A stretch of 64,000 nt of DNA from Kribbella sp. NBC_00382 (GTDB lineage Bacteria > Actinomycetota > Actinomycetes > Propionibacteriales > Kribbellaceae). The stretch is taken from NCBI RefSeq assembly GCF_036067295.1, contig NZ_CP107954.1, forward strand, positions 372,001 to 436,000. Reading direction: 5' to 3'. The notes beneath the pieces are model-generated. The model made no database searches, was not told the DNA's origin, and saw nothing but the letters and a program-made list of their open reading frames with translations. Made by a program: the position numbers and the translations under genes. This document shows, piece by piece, positions 16,831 through 25,208 of this stretch (position 1 is its first letter; each line of letters starts with the position of its first letter).

Positions 16831-17748
16831 TTATGCGATCAACTGACGGAACGCCCGCGCGACCAGGTCCGGGTGCTCCATCTGCGCGACGTGTCCCGAG
16901 TTCGGCAGGTAGAGCAACCGTGCGTTCGGGAAGGTCCGCTGGGCCTTGGTCCGGATCTTCGAGTCGACCAGCCGGTCCTTGCCGCCGTAGATCAGCAGCA
17001 CCGGGCAAGTCACCTTCGCGGCGTCGGCCCACAACGACCGGCGCGGCGGCGTGAACTGCGAGGCGAGGATGCTACGGGCGGCCTCCAGGGTCGCCTCGGT
17101 CCCCCACGTCTGCGTGTCACGGGCGCGCAACTCGGCCTCGTACGCTTCGAGCACCTCCGGTGGCAGCAGCCGCGGCTCACCGAAGATCACCGACAGCGAG
17201 GCCTTGAGCCGCCGCTCGAACGGGATCCGCCGGGTCCGCTCCAGTACGGCCTTGCCGAGGCGTGGCGTGGAGATCGCGGTGAACCAGAGCGCGCTGGCCG
17301 AGACGCGCGGATGCGGCAGCGCCGGCGACACCAGGGTCAGCGAGGCCACATCGCCCGGTCGCCGCGCCGCGAGTGCCACCGCGGCGGCACCGCCCATCGA
17401 ATTGCCGAACAGATGCACCGGCTCGTCGAACTCCTTCGTCATCAGCTCGCTGAGCAGGTCCGCCTGCTCGCTGATCCCGCCCATCCCCGCCAGCGGCGGG
17501 GTCTGACCGAAGCCCGGCAGGTCCGGCGCGATGCCGCGGATGGTGTCGTTCAGCAGCAGACCGAGCGTCGTCCAGTTCAGCGACGATCCGCCCAGGCCGT
17601 GCGCGAAGAGGGCGGGCGGGAGCTTCTCGTCCGCCCCCGGGACGTCTCTGACCAGCAGATCCACACCCGAGACCGGCACTGTCCGTGCAGGCCATTCCTG
17701 CGCTCCCCGCGACGCCGAAGCGCCGGTTACTGCCCCGTAACTCTCCAT
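16831..17748 (-). CDS. Alpha/beta-fold hydrolase
   Basis: The 305-residue cytosolic hydrolase has an oxyanion-hole motif HGLGG (50-54), the nucleophile elbow GNSMGG (Ser 117), a conserved strand CPVLLIYGGKDRLV with the acidic residue, and the catalytic His in NSGHVAQMEHP near the C-terminus. The triad is complete. The cap region and substrate are not diagnostic; esterase, C-C hydrolase and lipase are all possible. The ATG at 17748 is chosen; the frame stays open far upstream, but that extension has no protein-like features and would overlap the divergent LigD-polymerase gene. M. tuberculosis has a lipase gene in the equivalent block (Rv3203). Confidence 0.82.
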   Translation of the reverse strand: MESYGAVTGASASRGAQEWPARTVPVSGVDLLVRDVPGADEKLPPALFAHGLGGSSLNWTTLGLLLNDTIRGIAPDLPGFGQTPPLAGMGGISEQADLLSELMTKEFDEPVHLFGNSMGGAAAVALAARRPGDVASLTLVSPALPHPRVSASALWFTAISTPRLGKAVLERTRRIPFERRLKASLSVIFGEPRLLPPEVLEAYEAELRARDTQTWGTEATLEAARSILASQFTPPRRSLWADAAKVTCPVLLIYGGKDRLVDSKIRTKAQRTFPNARLLYLPNSGHVAQMEHPDLVARAFRQLIA

Positions 17749-17766
17749 TAGTGCATGGTAGGACGC

Positions 17767-18693
17767 ATGGCGCCGGGACCGAAGCAGCTGACCACTGAGG
17801 TTGATGGGCAGACGATGAAGCTCACCAACCTGGACAAGGTGCTGTATCCGCAGACCGGGTTCACCAAGGCCGAGGTGATCGACTTCTACCACCAGGTCGC
17901 GCCGCTGCTGCTCCCCCACCTGTCGGACCGCCCGCTGACCCGCAAGCGCTGGCCGGACGGCACCGGAGCGGCGTACTTCTTCGAGAAGAACGCACCCCGC
18001 GGTACGCCGGACTGGGTCCGCACGGTGACACTCCCCACCCCAGGTAGTTCCACCGGGCGGGACGAGGCGGAGTTCGTGATCGCCGACGACATCCAGACGA
18101 TCGTCTGGCTCGCCAACCTGGCCGCCCTCGAGCTCCATGTCCCGCAATGGCGGATCGGGCTGTCCGACACCGGCAAGCACCCGATGGCCGACCTGATCGT
18201 CTTCGACCTCGACCCAGGCCCCGGTACGACGATCGTCGAGTGCTGCGACGTCGCACTGGCCCTGCGCGAACTGCTGAACCACTTCGGCCTCGAAGGCTGG
18301 CCCAAGACCTCCGGCAACAAGGGCATGCACCTGTACGTCCCGATCGAACCCGCCTCGTCCCGCTCCACCAGCGCCTTCGCCAAGCAATTGGCCGAGCAAC
18401 TCGCCGAGGCCCTGCCGGAGAACGTCACCGCCAACATGACCAAGGCGCTCCGCCCTGGCAAGGTGTTCATCGACTGGAGCCAGAACGCCAGCGCGAAGAC
18501 CACGCTGGCGCCGTACTCGCTGCGCGGTGCCGAGGAGCCGCGGGTCTCCACCCCGATCGACTGGGACGAGGTGGCCGGCGCCACCGAGCCGGCCGATCTG
18601 ACCTTCCTGCCGCACGATGTGCTGGCCCGGATCGACGAGTACGGCGACGTGCTCGAGGGCCTGTACGACGACCCGAAGCCGCTACCGTCGTAG
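17767..18693 (+). CDS. LigD-type primase-polymerase (stand-alone Pol domain)
   Basis: This 308-residue protein is the archaeo-eukaryotic primase-like polymerase domain of LigD without ligase or phosphoesterase domains. The metal-binding pair is DLD (147-149) within VFDLDPGPG. The triphosphate-binding SGNKGMH motif is near 185 and the third Asp in KVFIDW near 232. Such enzymes fill in or add nucleotides, often ribonucleotides, at broken DNA ends with Ku. No ku or ligase gene is in the window. ATG 17767 is preferred to ATG 17755 because GGTAGGA precedes it. Divergent from the hydrolase, 18 bp apart. Confidence 0.87.
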   Translation: MAPGPKQLTTEVDGQTMKLTNLDKVLYPQTGFTKAEVIDFYHQVAPLLLPHLSDRPLTRKRWPDGTGAAYFFEKNAPRGTPDWVRTVTLPTPGSSTGRDEAEFVIADDIQTIVWLANLAALELHVPQWRIGLSDTGKHPMADLIVFDLDPGPGTTIVECCDVALALRELLNHFGLEGWPKTSGNKGMHLYVPIEPASSRSTSAFAKQLAEQLAEALPENVTANMTKALRPGKVFIDWSQNASAKTTLAPYSLRGAEEPRVSTPIDWDEVAGATEPADLTFLPHDVLARIDEYGDVLEGLYDDPKPLPS

Positions 18694-18710
18694 TGGTCAG
18701 TACCGGTAGG

Positions 18711-18716
18711 TAAGAT
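18711..18716 (+). promoter_or_regulatory. Candidate -10 box of the TetR/DUF3107 unit
   Basis: TAAGAT lies 59 bp before the GTG start of the TetR gene in an AT-richer patch directly behind the LigD-polymerase stop. I see no convincing -35. Confidence 0.3.
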
Positions 18717-18774
18717 TCGCTTCAACTATTCGGGGGATGTTTGCTCCCGAGCCGCACCACCGAAGGAGCCCGAC

Positions 18775-19404
18775 GTGTCGACGACACCGGAGACCGCGCC
18801 CAAGCGTGGCAGCCGCCTGCCGCGGTTGGCCCGCCGCGCGCAGCTGCTCGAGGCGGCCCAGGAAGTGTTTGTCGCGAACGGCTACCACGCCGCCGCGATG
18901 GACGACATCGCCGACCGTGCCGGCGTCTCCAAACCCGTGCTCTACCAGCACTTCCCCGGCAAACTCGAGCTGTACCTGGCCCTGCTGGACTCGTCCTGCG
19001 AGGCGATCGTCGCCTCGGTCCGCGGCGCGCTGCGCTCGACCGAGGACAACAAGGAGCGGGTCGGCGCGACGATCCACGCCTTCTACGACTACGTCGCCAA
19101 CGCCCAGGGCGCCTTCCGGCTGGTGTTCGAGTCGGACCTGACCAACGAGCCCGCGGTCCGCGAACGGGTCGACCGGGTCACCCACGCGTGCGCCGAGGCC
19201 TGTTCCGAGGTGATCAGCGCGGACGCCGGGCTGAACAAGGAGCAGTCGATGGTGCTCGCGGTCAGCCTGGTCGGGATGGCGCAGGTCAGCGCGCGTTACT
19301 GGCTCGCCTCGGACAACCCGACGCTGATGCAGCAGCAGGCCGCCGATCTGGTCGCCAGCCTCGCCTGGCGTGGCATCCGCGGCTTCCCTCGTACCGAAGG
19401 CTGA
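18775..19404 (+). CDS. TetR-family regulator (Rv3208-like)
   Basis: The 209-residue protein has a classical TetR N-terminus: RRAQLLEAAQEVFVANGYHA, then MDDIADRAGVSKPVLYQHFP as the HTH at about residues 42-61. The helical C-terminal domain (AFRLVFESDLTNEP and after) is the type conserved next to DUF3107 in actinobacteria. The start is GTG 18775, with AAGGAG 7 bases upstream. By synteny it corresponds to mycobacterial Rv3208. The DUF3107 gene follows after 103 bp. Target genes unknown. Confidence 0.87.
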   Translation: MSTTPETAPKRGSRLPRLARRAQLLEAAQEVFVANGYHAAAMDDIADRAGVSKPVLYQHFPGKLELYLALLDSSCEAIVASVRGALRSTEDNKERVGATIHAFYDYVANAQGAFRLVFESDLTNEPAVRERVDRVTHACAEACSEVISADAGLNKEQSMVLAVSLVGMAQVSARYWLASDNPTLMQQQAADLVASLAWRGIRGFPRTEG

Positions 19405-19507
19405 GTTCTGCTCTAGGCGGACGGGTGAGAACCCGGGGTCGGTACCGGATAGGCTCGAATCGGGTACCGGCGAGAGCCGCCGGTCGGAACGTGCCCGGGA
19501 GGGTTTC

Positions 19508-19735
19508 GTGGAGGTCAAGATCGGCGTACAGCACGCCAATCGCGAGTTGGTGCTCGAGAGCGAGCAGAGCCCCGAAGAGGTCGAGAAGGCCGTCGCGGAC
19601 GCACTGGGTGGCAAGACCGGTCTGTTGCAGCTGACGGACGAGAAGGGCCGCCGGGTGCTCATCCCGGCCGAGAAGCTGGCGTACGTGGAGATCGGCGAGG
19701 TCGCGATCCGCAAGGTCGGTTTCGGCGCGATCTGA
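19508..19735 (+). CDS. DUF3107 family protein (TB9.4-like)
   Basis: A 75-residue protein starting MEVKIGVQHANRELVLES and ending EIGEVAIRKVGFGAI, the recognisable DUF3107/Rv3208A family. It is a small cytosolic alpha/beta protein of unknown function, strictly co-located with the TetR gene upstream in many actinobacteria. The GTG start at 19508 has GGGAGGG four bases upstream, which settles the start against longer in-frame options. Confidence 0.9.
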   Translation: MEVKIGVQHANRELVLESEQSPEEVEKAVADALGGKTGLLQLTDEKGRRVLIPAEKLAYVEIGEVAIRKVGFGAI

Positions 19736-19875
19736 GAACGTCCGCGTGTCCTGGTTGCGCAGTGCCACGAACCGAGGACGATGAGTCGTAGACCTGTATG
19801 ACCGGTGGTCCGGTGCGGTGGGTTTAGTACTGGGCACCAGTCGACGGCAGGTCAGTCATCGCTCAAGGAGGAATC

Positions 19876-20154
19876 GTGGGTTTCTGGGTCTGGATGATCA
19901 TCGTGAGCCTCATCGCCGGAATCATCTTCGGGCCGCTCGCGCGACTCGTACTTCCGGGCAAGCAGAACATCAGCCTTGGCTGGACCATTCTCGGCGGCGG
20001 GATCGGCGCCTTCATCGGCGGTGTGATCGCCTACGCGCTTGGCGTGAAGGACACCAGCGGACCGGACTGGATCCAGTACCTGATCCAGATCATCTGTGCC
20101 GCGGTCGTCGTCGCGATCATCTCGTCGCGGAACAGCGGTAAAGCCAGAGTCTGA
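19876..20154 (+). CDS. GlsB/YeaQ/YmgE-family stress-response membrane protein
   Basis: The 92-residue transglycosylase-associated-type membrane protein has three hydrophobic segments: VWMIIVSLIAGIIFGPLARL, SLGWTILGGGIGAFIGGVIA and YLIQIICAAVVVAIIS. The motif between them (LVLPGKQNISLGWT) is the family signature. Such genes are induced by envelope or general stress; the molecular role is unknown. The GTG start has a strong AAGGAGGA site. Followed by a two-tier hairpin. Confidence 0.87.
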   Translation: MGFWVWMIIVSLIAGIIFGPLARLVLPGKQNISLGWTILGGGIGAFIGGVIAYALGVKDTSGPDWIQYLIQIICAAVVVAIISSRNSGKARV

Positions 20155-20167
20155 GCAGGATCGTCAC

Positions 20168-20203
20168 AGCGGCCGCCACCCCGATCAGGGGCAGGCGGCC
20201 GCT
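20168..20203. terminator. Two-tier hairpin between convergent genes
   Basis: Outer 10-bp stem AGCGGCCGCC/GGCGGCCGCT (20168-20177, 20194-20203) with an inner CCCC/GGGG stem. It lies between the stops at 20154 (plus) and 20221 (minus) and can terminate both. Confidence 0.75.
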
Positions 20204-20220
20204 CTGCGTTTCAGGGGTTT

Positions 20221-20904
20221 TCAGGCTTGCAGGCCCAGGGCCGTCATCCGAGCGGTGTGGGCTTCGGTCAGGCGGGTGAACATCCGGCCGATCGCGGCCA
20301 GGTCGAGGCCGGGGCGATCGACGCTGCCGGCCAGCAGGGCGGCGAGCGGGTCACGGTCGGCTGCGATCCGCTGGGCCTGGCTGAGCGCCTCGCCCACCAG
20401 GCGGCGTCCCCACAGAGCGAGCCGGCCACCCAGCTTCGGGTCCTCCTCGATCGCGGCCCGGACCCGGTCCACGACGAACTCGGCCTGGCCGGAGTCGGCG
20501 AAGACCTCCAGCACCAGCGCCCGCGTCTCGGCATCGACGTACGCCGCGACCTCACGATAGAAGTCGTTCGCGAGTCCGTCGCCGACGTACGCCTTGACCA
20601 GCCCCTCGAGCCAGTCCGACGGCGCGGTGTGGTCGTGGAAGGCGTCCAACGGCGTCACGAACGGCTGCATCGCGTCCATCGGGTCCACCCCGAGGGTGAC
20701 GAGCCGGTCCCGCAACTGGACGAAGTGGCCGAACTCGGTGGTCGCCAGCTGGGCCAGCTGGGCTTTGTCGTCCAGGGTCGGGGCGAGCTTGGCATCCTCG
20801 GCGATCCGCTCGAACGCGGTCAGTTCGCCGTACGCCAGAACTCCCAGCAGATCCACCGCCGCGGCCCGGTAGGCGGGATCATCGAAGGCCGTCATCTCGG
20901 TCAT
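20221..20904 (-). CDS. Ferritin-like-fold protein (Rv3210c/MiaE-like)
   Basis: The 227-residue helical protein has ferritin-type ligands: an early Glu in AYGELTAFERIAE and an ExxH in TTEFGHFVQLRDRL, then a second pair of helices with Glu in DAETRALVLEVF and EFVVDRVRAAIEED. Related proteins are annotated ferritin-like or tRNA hydroxylase (MiaE)-like; I do not claim tRNA modification. Position between DUF3107 and the DEAD-box helicase matches the conserved block. The ATG at 20904 is chosen because the longer open frame has no protein-like character. Confidence 0.78.
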   Translation of the reverse strand: MTEMTAFDDPAYRAAAVDLLGVLAYGELTAFERIAEDAKLAPTLDDKAQLAQLATTEFGHFVQLRDRLVTLGVDPMDAMQPFVTPLDAFHDHTAPSDWLEGLVKAYVGDGLANDFYREVAAYVDAETRALVLEVFADSGQAEFVVDRVRAAIEEDPKLGGRLALWGRRLVGEALSQAQRIAADRDPLAALLAGSVDRPGLDLAAIGRMFTRLTEAHTARMTALGLQA

Positions 20905-21127
20905 GCTGCGCACACTATCGGGCCCGGGCTCGCGGCGGCGGAAAAGCGGCGAAGCGGCCGTGGCGGGTATTCCGGCTACACTGGACCGTGTTTCGCCGGT
21001 GACGCGCCCAGATGGGCAGCTGGTGCGAGCCGCTTGCACAGTGTCCCGCGCCGTGAAAAGTAGGGCATTCCACGCCCACCCGGCCACTGATGCAACTGTC
21101 CGTACAAGCATGTGAGAGGCGATCAGC

Positions 21128-23242
21128 CTGACCACCTTCCGAGAGCTCGGCGTCCTGCCCGAGATCTGCGACGCGCTCGACCGCGTCAACATCAAAGAGC
21201 CTTTCCCGATCCAGGAGATGACGCTTCCGGTCGCCCTGATGGGCACCGACCTGATCGGCCAGGCTCGTACCGGTACCGGTAAGACCCTCGGGTTCGGTAT
21301 CCCGCTGCTGCAGCGCACCATCTCCCCCGGCGAAGCCGACTACGAGGAGCTGGCCGCGCCCGGCAAGCCCCAGGCTCTGGTGGTCACCCCGACCCGTGAG
21401 CTGACCATCCAGGTGGCCAAAGACCTGGTGACCGCGTCGACCGTCCGTTCGGTCCGCATCCTGACCATCTACGGCGGTGTCGCCTACGACCCGCAGCTCG
21501 ACCAGCTGAAGGCGGGCGTCGACGTCGTCGTCGGTACGCCGGGCCGGCTGCTCGACCTCGCCAACCGCGGCGTGCTCGACCTGAGCCACATCAAGGTGCT
21601 CGTCCTGGACGAGGCCGACGAGATGCTGGACCTCGGCTTCCTGCCCGATGTCGAGCGGATCCTGCGCAAGACCCCCGAGCTGCGGCAGACCATGTTGTTC
21701 TCGGCAACGATGCCGTCGGCCGTGATCGGCCTGGCGCGCACCCACATGCGGCACCCGCTGAACATCCGGGCCGAGTCGCACGAGGACACCCAGATGGTCC
21801 CGACGACGGCGCAGTTCGTCTACCGGGCGCACGATCTGGACAAGCCCGAGGTGGTCGCCCGGATCCTGCAGGCCGAGGACCGCGGCCGGGTGATGATCTT
21901 CTGCCGGACCAAGCGCGAGGCGTCCCGGCTCACCGACGACCTGATCGACCGGGGCTTCCGGGCCGCCGCGATCCACGGTGACCTGAACCAGCAGGCCCGC
22001 GAGCGGGCGCTGACCCGCTTCCGCGGCGACAAGATCGACGTGCTGATCTGTACCGACGTCGCGGCCCGGGGTATCGATGTCGAGGGCGTCACGCACGTCA
22101 TCAACAACACCTGCCCCGAGGACGAGAAGGCCTACATCCACCGGATCGGCCGGACCGGCCGCGCCGGTGCGAGCGGCATCGCGGTCACCTTCGTCGACTG
22201 GCCGGACCTGGTCCGCTGGAAGACGATCAACAAGGCGCTCGACCTGCCGTACGACGAGCCGCAGGAGATCTACTCGACGTCGCCCGAGCTGTACCACGAC
22301 CTCGGCATCCCGACCGAGGCGAAGGGGCGGATCAAGCCGCCGCGCGAAGCCGTCGAGCGGCAGGAGCGCACCGACCGTCCGGCGCGCGGCGACAAGCCGT
22401 CCGGGCGACGCGGTGAGCAGGACCGGAACCGGGTCCGCAGCCACGACGGCGACTCCAAGCCGGCGGGCGACGGAGCTGCCGCGCACGGTGGATCGGACCG
22501 TCCGGCCCGCAAGCGGCCGAACCGGAACCGTCGCCGCCTGCGTGCGGGTCAGCCTCTCGAGGGTGGCGAGTCGACCGAGCAGAAGCCGGCCGAGCGCAAG
22601 ACCGACGCCGACGTCACCGCCAAGACCGTGGTGCCGCCGACTGTCGAGTCGTCGACCGAGGCTGCCGAGGGTTCGGCGGTCGAGCGTAAGCCGCGGTCGC
22701 GGACCCGGCGTCGTCGTGGGGCCGAGGCTGAGACCGTGACGGCTGAGGCGCCGGTTGTGGCTGAGTCCGCGCCGGTCGAGGCAGCGGCTGAGGCTCCGGC
22801 TGAGGTTGCTGAGGCTCCGGCCAAGCGGACGCGGAGCCGTCGGCGTGCGACCGAGCGGTCGGCCGAGTCGAGCGAGACCCAGGCTGTGGTCGAGGCACCT
22901 GCCGCGCAGCCCGTGGTTGAGGCACCTGCTGCGGCACCTGTTGACGAGGCGCCGGTGAAGAAGGCGGCTCGGAAGCGGACTGCCAAGAAGGTTGCAGAGC
23001 CGGTTGCTGAGCAAGCTGCTGAGCCGGCGGGCGAAGTACAGGCTGAGAAGCCGGTCAAGAAGGCTGCGGCGAAGAAGGCTGCCGCCAAGAAGACCGCGGT
23101 CAAGAAGGCGGTGGCCGAAGACGAGGCCGCGCCGAAGAAGTCGACGGCCAAGAAGACCGTGAAGAAAGCTGCGGTGAAGAAGGCCGCGGTGAAGAAGAGC
23201 GCGGCCGGTGTGGTCGTGCCGACCTTCACCGCACCTGAGTAG
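21128..23242 (+). CDS. DEAD-box RNA helicase with histone-H1-like tail; probable CTG start
   Basis: This 704-residue helicase has the Q motif (FRELGVLPEIC...PFPIQ, Gln 29), motif I ARTGTGKT (46-53), DEAD (161-164), SAT in FSATMPS and motif VI HRIGRTGRAG. Residues about 400-704 are a low-complexity basic tail: R/K-rich, then Ala-Pro-Val-Glu repeats, then KKAAAKKTAVKKAV-type repeats like histone H1. The first ATG (21218) falls inside the Q motif region and would delete it. The frame upstream runs only to a TGA at 21113-21115, so the start must lie between; CTG 21128, 8 bases after GAGAGG, is best. Likely remodels structured RNA, perhaps in the cold. Confidence 0.87.
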   Translation: MTTFRELGVLPEICDALDRVNIKEPFPIQEMTLPVALMGTDLIGQARTGTGKTLGFGIPLLQRTISPGEADYEELAAPGKPQALVVTPTRELTIQVAKDLVTASTVRSVRILTIYGGVAYDPQLDQLKAGVDVVVGTPGRLLDLANRGVLDLSHIKVLVLDEADEMLDLGFLPDVERILRKTPELRQTMLFSATMPSAVIGLARTHMRHPLNIRAESHEDTQMVPTTAQFVYRAHDLDKPEVVARILQAEDRGRVMIFCRTKREASRLTDDLIDRGFRAAAIHGDLNQQARERALTRFRGDKIDVLICTDVAARGIDVEGVTHVINNTCPEDEKAYIHRIGRTGRAGASGIAVTFVDWPDLVRWKTINKALDLPYDEPQEIYSTSPELYHDLGIPTEAKGRIKPPREAVERQERTDRPARGDKPSGRRGEQDRNRVRSHDGDSKPAGDGAAAHGGSDRPARKRPNRNRRRLRAGQPLEGGESTEQKPAERKTDADVTAKTVVPPTVESSTEAAEGSAVERKPRSRTRRRRGAEAETVTAEAPVVAESAPVEAAAEAPAEVAEAPAKRTRSRRRATERSAESSETQAVVEAPAAQPVVEAPAAAPVDEAPVKKAARKRTAKKVAEPVAEQAAEPAGEVQAEKPVKKAAAKKAAAKKTAVKKAVAEDEAAPKKSTAKKTVKKAAVKKAAVKKSAAGVVVPTFTAPE

Positions 23243-23317
23243 GTTGTGACCGGCGCGTCACCTTCTCGTTCCTGAACGGTGACCGCCGGAGCGCAACGCC
23301 CGGCATTTCGCTCCCGT

Positions 23318-23352
23318 CCCTTCCACGACGGTAACCATCGTGGAGGGAAGGG
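23318..23352 (+). promoter_or_regulatory. Hairpin covering the ribosome-binding site of the DUF4349 gene
   Basis: CCACGACGGT (23323-23332) pairs with ACCATCGTGG (23334-23343) with one mismatch, and the flanks (CCTT with GAGG) extend it by about four pairs. The 3' arm includes GGAGGG, the main Shine-Dalgarno candidate. On mRNA this would hide the site; on DNA it could be an operator. A second palindrome CGTTC-CT-GAACG is at 23267-23278. Confidence 0.4.
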
Positions 23353-23353
23353 T

Positions 23354-24331
23354 GTGGCGATGACGAGGACGCGTACGTCGGCCGCGGTCGCAGGAGTGAT
23401 CCTGACCGCGGCCGTGCTGTTGTCCGGGTGCGGGGCGAGCGGCAACGACGAGTCGAGCAGCAGTTCGGGGGCAGCGGCCCCGCAACAGGCCGACGGCGCC
23501 AGCGACTCCAAGGTCCCGGCCAAGCCCGATGCCGGCGGCAAGGCGGCTCCGGCGGCTCCGGGCAGCGGCGCGGCCCAGCCGAGCGTCACCCGGGCGATCA
23601 TCAAGACCGGCGCGCTCACCATCGAGACCGATGCCGATGTGAACGGCCAGCGCCAGAAGGCGATCGGCATCATCGCCAGCCTGCGCGGCCAGGTCGCCTC
23701 CGAGGACTCCACCAGCAACGAGGACGGCCGGATCACCCAGTCGAACCTCGTCGTGAAGGTGCCGACGGGGTCGTACGAGACCGCGATCGACCGCCTCTCT
23801 GACCTGGGCAAGCGGACCGCGATCCATCAGGAATCCAGCGATGTGACCGAGCAGGTGGTCGACGTCGACAGCCGGATCTCATCCCAGCGCGCGAGCCTCG
23901 ACCGGATGCGCGCACTGCTCACCAAGGCGACCACAATCGGCGAGATCGTCTCCGTCGAGAGCGAACTGACCCGCCGCGAGGCCGATCTCGAGGCGCTGCT
24001 CGCCAAGCAGAAGAACCTCTCGTTGCAGACCGAGCTCGCGACTCTCAACCTGACTCTGGCGGAGAAGGGCAAAGCGCCCGAGCCGGCCAAGGCAGAGTCC
24101 CACGGCTTCCTGTCCGGCCTGCGCGGCGGCTGGAACGCGTTCACGGCGACCTTCTCCGCGCTGGCGACGGCGGTCGGCGCGCTGCTCCCGTTCCTGATCG
24201 CCCTGGCCTTGATCGGCTACCCGATCTGGCGATTCCGCGGCCGCTTCCGCCGTACGCCGGTACCGGCCATCGCCACCGCTGGTACCCCGGCCGGCGGTCC
24301 GCCGCTACCGAAACACCCGGACACCCCTTAG
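23354..24331 (+). CDS. DUF4349 lipoprotein with coiled coil and C-terminal membrane helix
   Basis: The 325-residue lipoprotein has an N-terminal signal with lipobox LLSGC. A disordered Ser/Ala/Gly/Pro linker follows, then a DUF4349 domain (about 80-245): IIKTGALTIETDADVNGQRQ, then DSRISSQRASLDRMRALL and TRREADLEALLAKQKNL as a coiled coil. A TM helix (ALLPFLIALALIGYPIW) and a basic cytosolic tail end the protein. It is therefore anchored at both ends, an arrangement usual for the family; function unknown. GTG 23354 and ATG 23360 are both possible starts. Neighbour order resembles the mycobacterial block, where an unrelated membrane protein holds this place. Confidence 0.8.
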   Translation: MAMTRTRTSAAVAGVILTAAVLLSGCGASGNDESSSSSGAAAPQQADGASDSKVPAKPDAGGKAAPAAPGSGAAQPSVTRAIIKTGALTIETDADVNGQRQKAIGIIASLRGQVASEDSTSNEDGRITQSNLVVKVPTGSYETAIDRLSDLGKRTAIHQESSDVTEQVVDVDSRISSQRASLDRMRALLTKATTIGEIVSVESELTRREADLEALLAKQKNLSLQTELATLNLTLAEKGKAPEPAKAESHGFLSGLRGGWNAFTATFSALATAVGALLPFLIALALIGYPIWRFRGRFRRTPVPAIATAGTPAGGPPLPKHPDTP

Positions 24332-24351
24332 CCGGTTTGCCGCTTCGCCGC

Positions 24352-25101
24352 TTAGAGCAGGGCGCTCGCCACGGCTCGGTAGGCCTTTGCGCCTGCCGAG
24401 CGGGGGGCGGTGGTGAGGATCGTCTGGCCGATCGCGGGGGCCTCGGCGAAGCGGATCGACTTCGGGATGGGCGGAGTCAGGACGGTCAGCGCATAGGTTT
24501 CGGCGATCGTGTCCAGGACGGCCCGGGCATGGGTGGTGCGGCCGTCGTACAGGGTCGGCAGGACACCCAGTACTTCGAGACCTGGATTGGTCAGCCGCTG
24601 GACATCGTGGACCGTGTCCAGCAGTTGGCCGACCCCGCGATGCGCGAGCGTCTCGCATTGCAGCGGGATCAGCACGTCGGTTGCCGCGGACAACCCGTTG
24701 ACCGTCAGCAGCCCGAGGGTCGGCGGACAGTCGATCAGGATCCAGTCGTACGCCGCTTCGACCGGGCGCAGCGCAGTACGGACCAAGTGCTGTGGATTGC
24801 TCTCGGCCGCCAGACTCAGCTCGGCCGCGGCCAGCTCGATCGTCGCGGGCAACAAGTCGGGGCCTTCGTCGGACGGCACGATCACGTCCCGCGCCTTCAC
24901 CCCGCCGAGCAGGACGTGATGGATGGACTTGTCGAGGTCCTCGGGGTCGAGCCCGACCGAGAACGTCAAGCAGGCTTGGGGGTCCAGATCGACCAGCAGG
25001 ACCCGCTGGCCGAGCTCGGCCAGGGCAGCGCCGAGCGAGGCAACCGTGGTCGTCTTGGCCACGCCGCCCTTCTGGTTGGCTACCGCAATCGTGCGAGGCA
25101 C
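24352..25101 (-). CDS. ParA/Soj-family ATPase
   Basis: The 249-residue P-loop ATPase of the MinD/ParA class has the deviant Walker A KGGVAKTT (11-18), the switch DLDPQACLTF and Walker B ILIDCPPTLG. No N-terminal HTH and no parB gene beside it, so this is an orphan ParA-like protein rather than the chromosome-partition pair. It matches Rv3213c by position. GTG 25101 is chosen; a GTG at 25119 would add six residues. Divergent from the hydrolase at 25209. Confidence 0.85.
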   Translation of the reverse strand: MPRTIAVANQKGGVAKTTTVASLGAALAELGQRVLLVDLDPQACLTFSVGLDPEDLDKSIHHVLLGGVKARDVIVPSDEGPDLLPATIELAAAELSLAAESNPQHLVRTALRPVEAAYDWILIDCPPTLGLLTVNGLSAATDVLIPLQCETLAHRGVGQLLDTVHDVQRLTNPGLEVLGVLPTLYDGRTTHARAVLDTIAETYALTVLTPPIPKSIRFAEAPAIGQTILTTAPRSAGAKAYRAVASALL

Positions 25102-25208
25102 CCGGCCATTGTGCCGCACTGCGGAACGCCCGGCTCTCCGGGGCGAGCCAGAACTTCAATCATTGTTGAGGTCTCAGGGTGATCCGGCCGACCGGATACC
25201 GTGGTGCC

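Noticed and set aside
17749..18615. 289-residue N-terminal extension of the 16831 hydrolase
   Set aside because: Would lie antisense to the LigD-type polymerase gene and has no hydrolase similarity; ATG 17748 gives the normal family length.
20915..23014. 699-codon minus-strand frame opposite the DEAD-box helicase
   Set aside because: Arg/Leu-rich shadow; the plus strand has all helicase motifs.
24352..25101. Plasmid or chromosomal parAB partition locus
   Set aside because: No parB-like gene or parS-like repeat nearby; conserved position indicates an orphan ParA-like ATPase.
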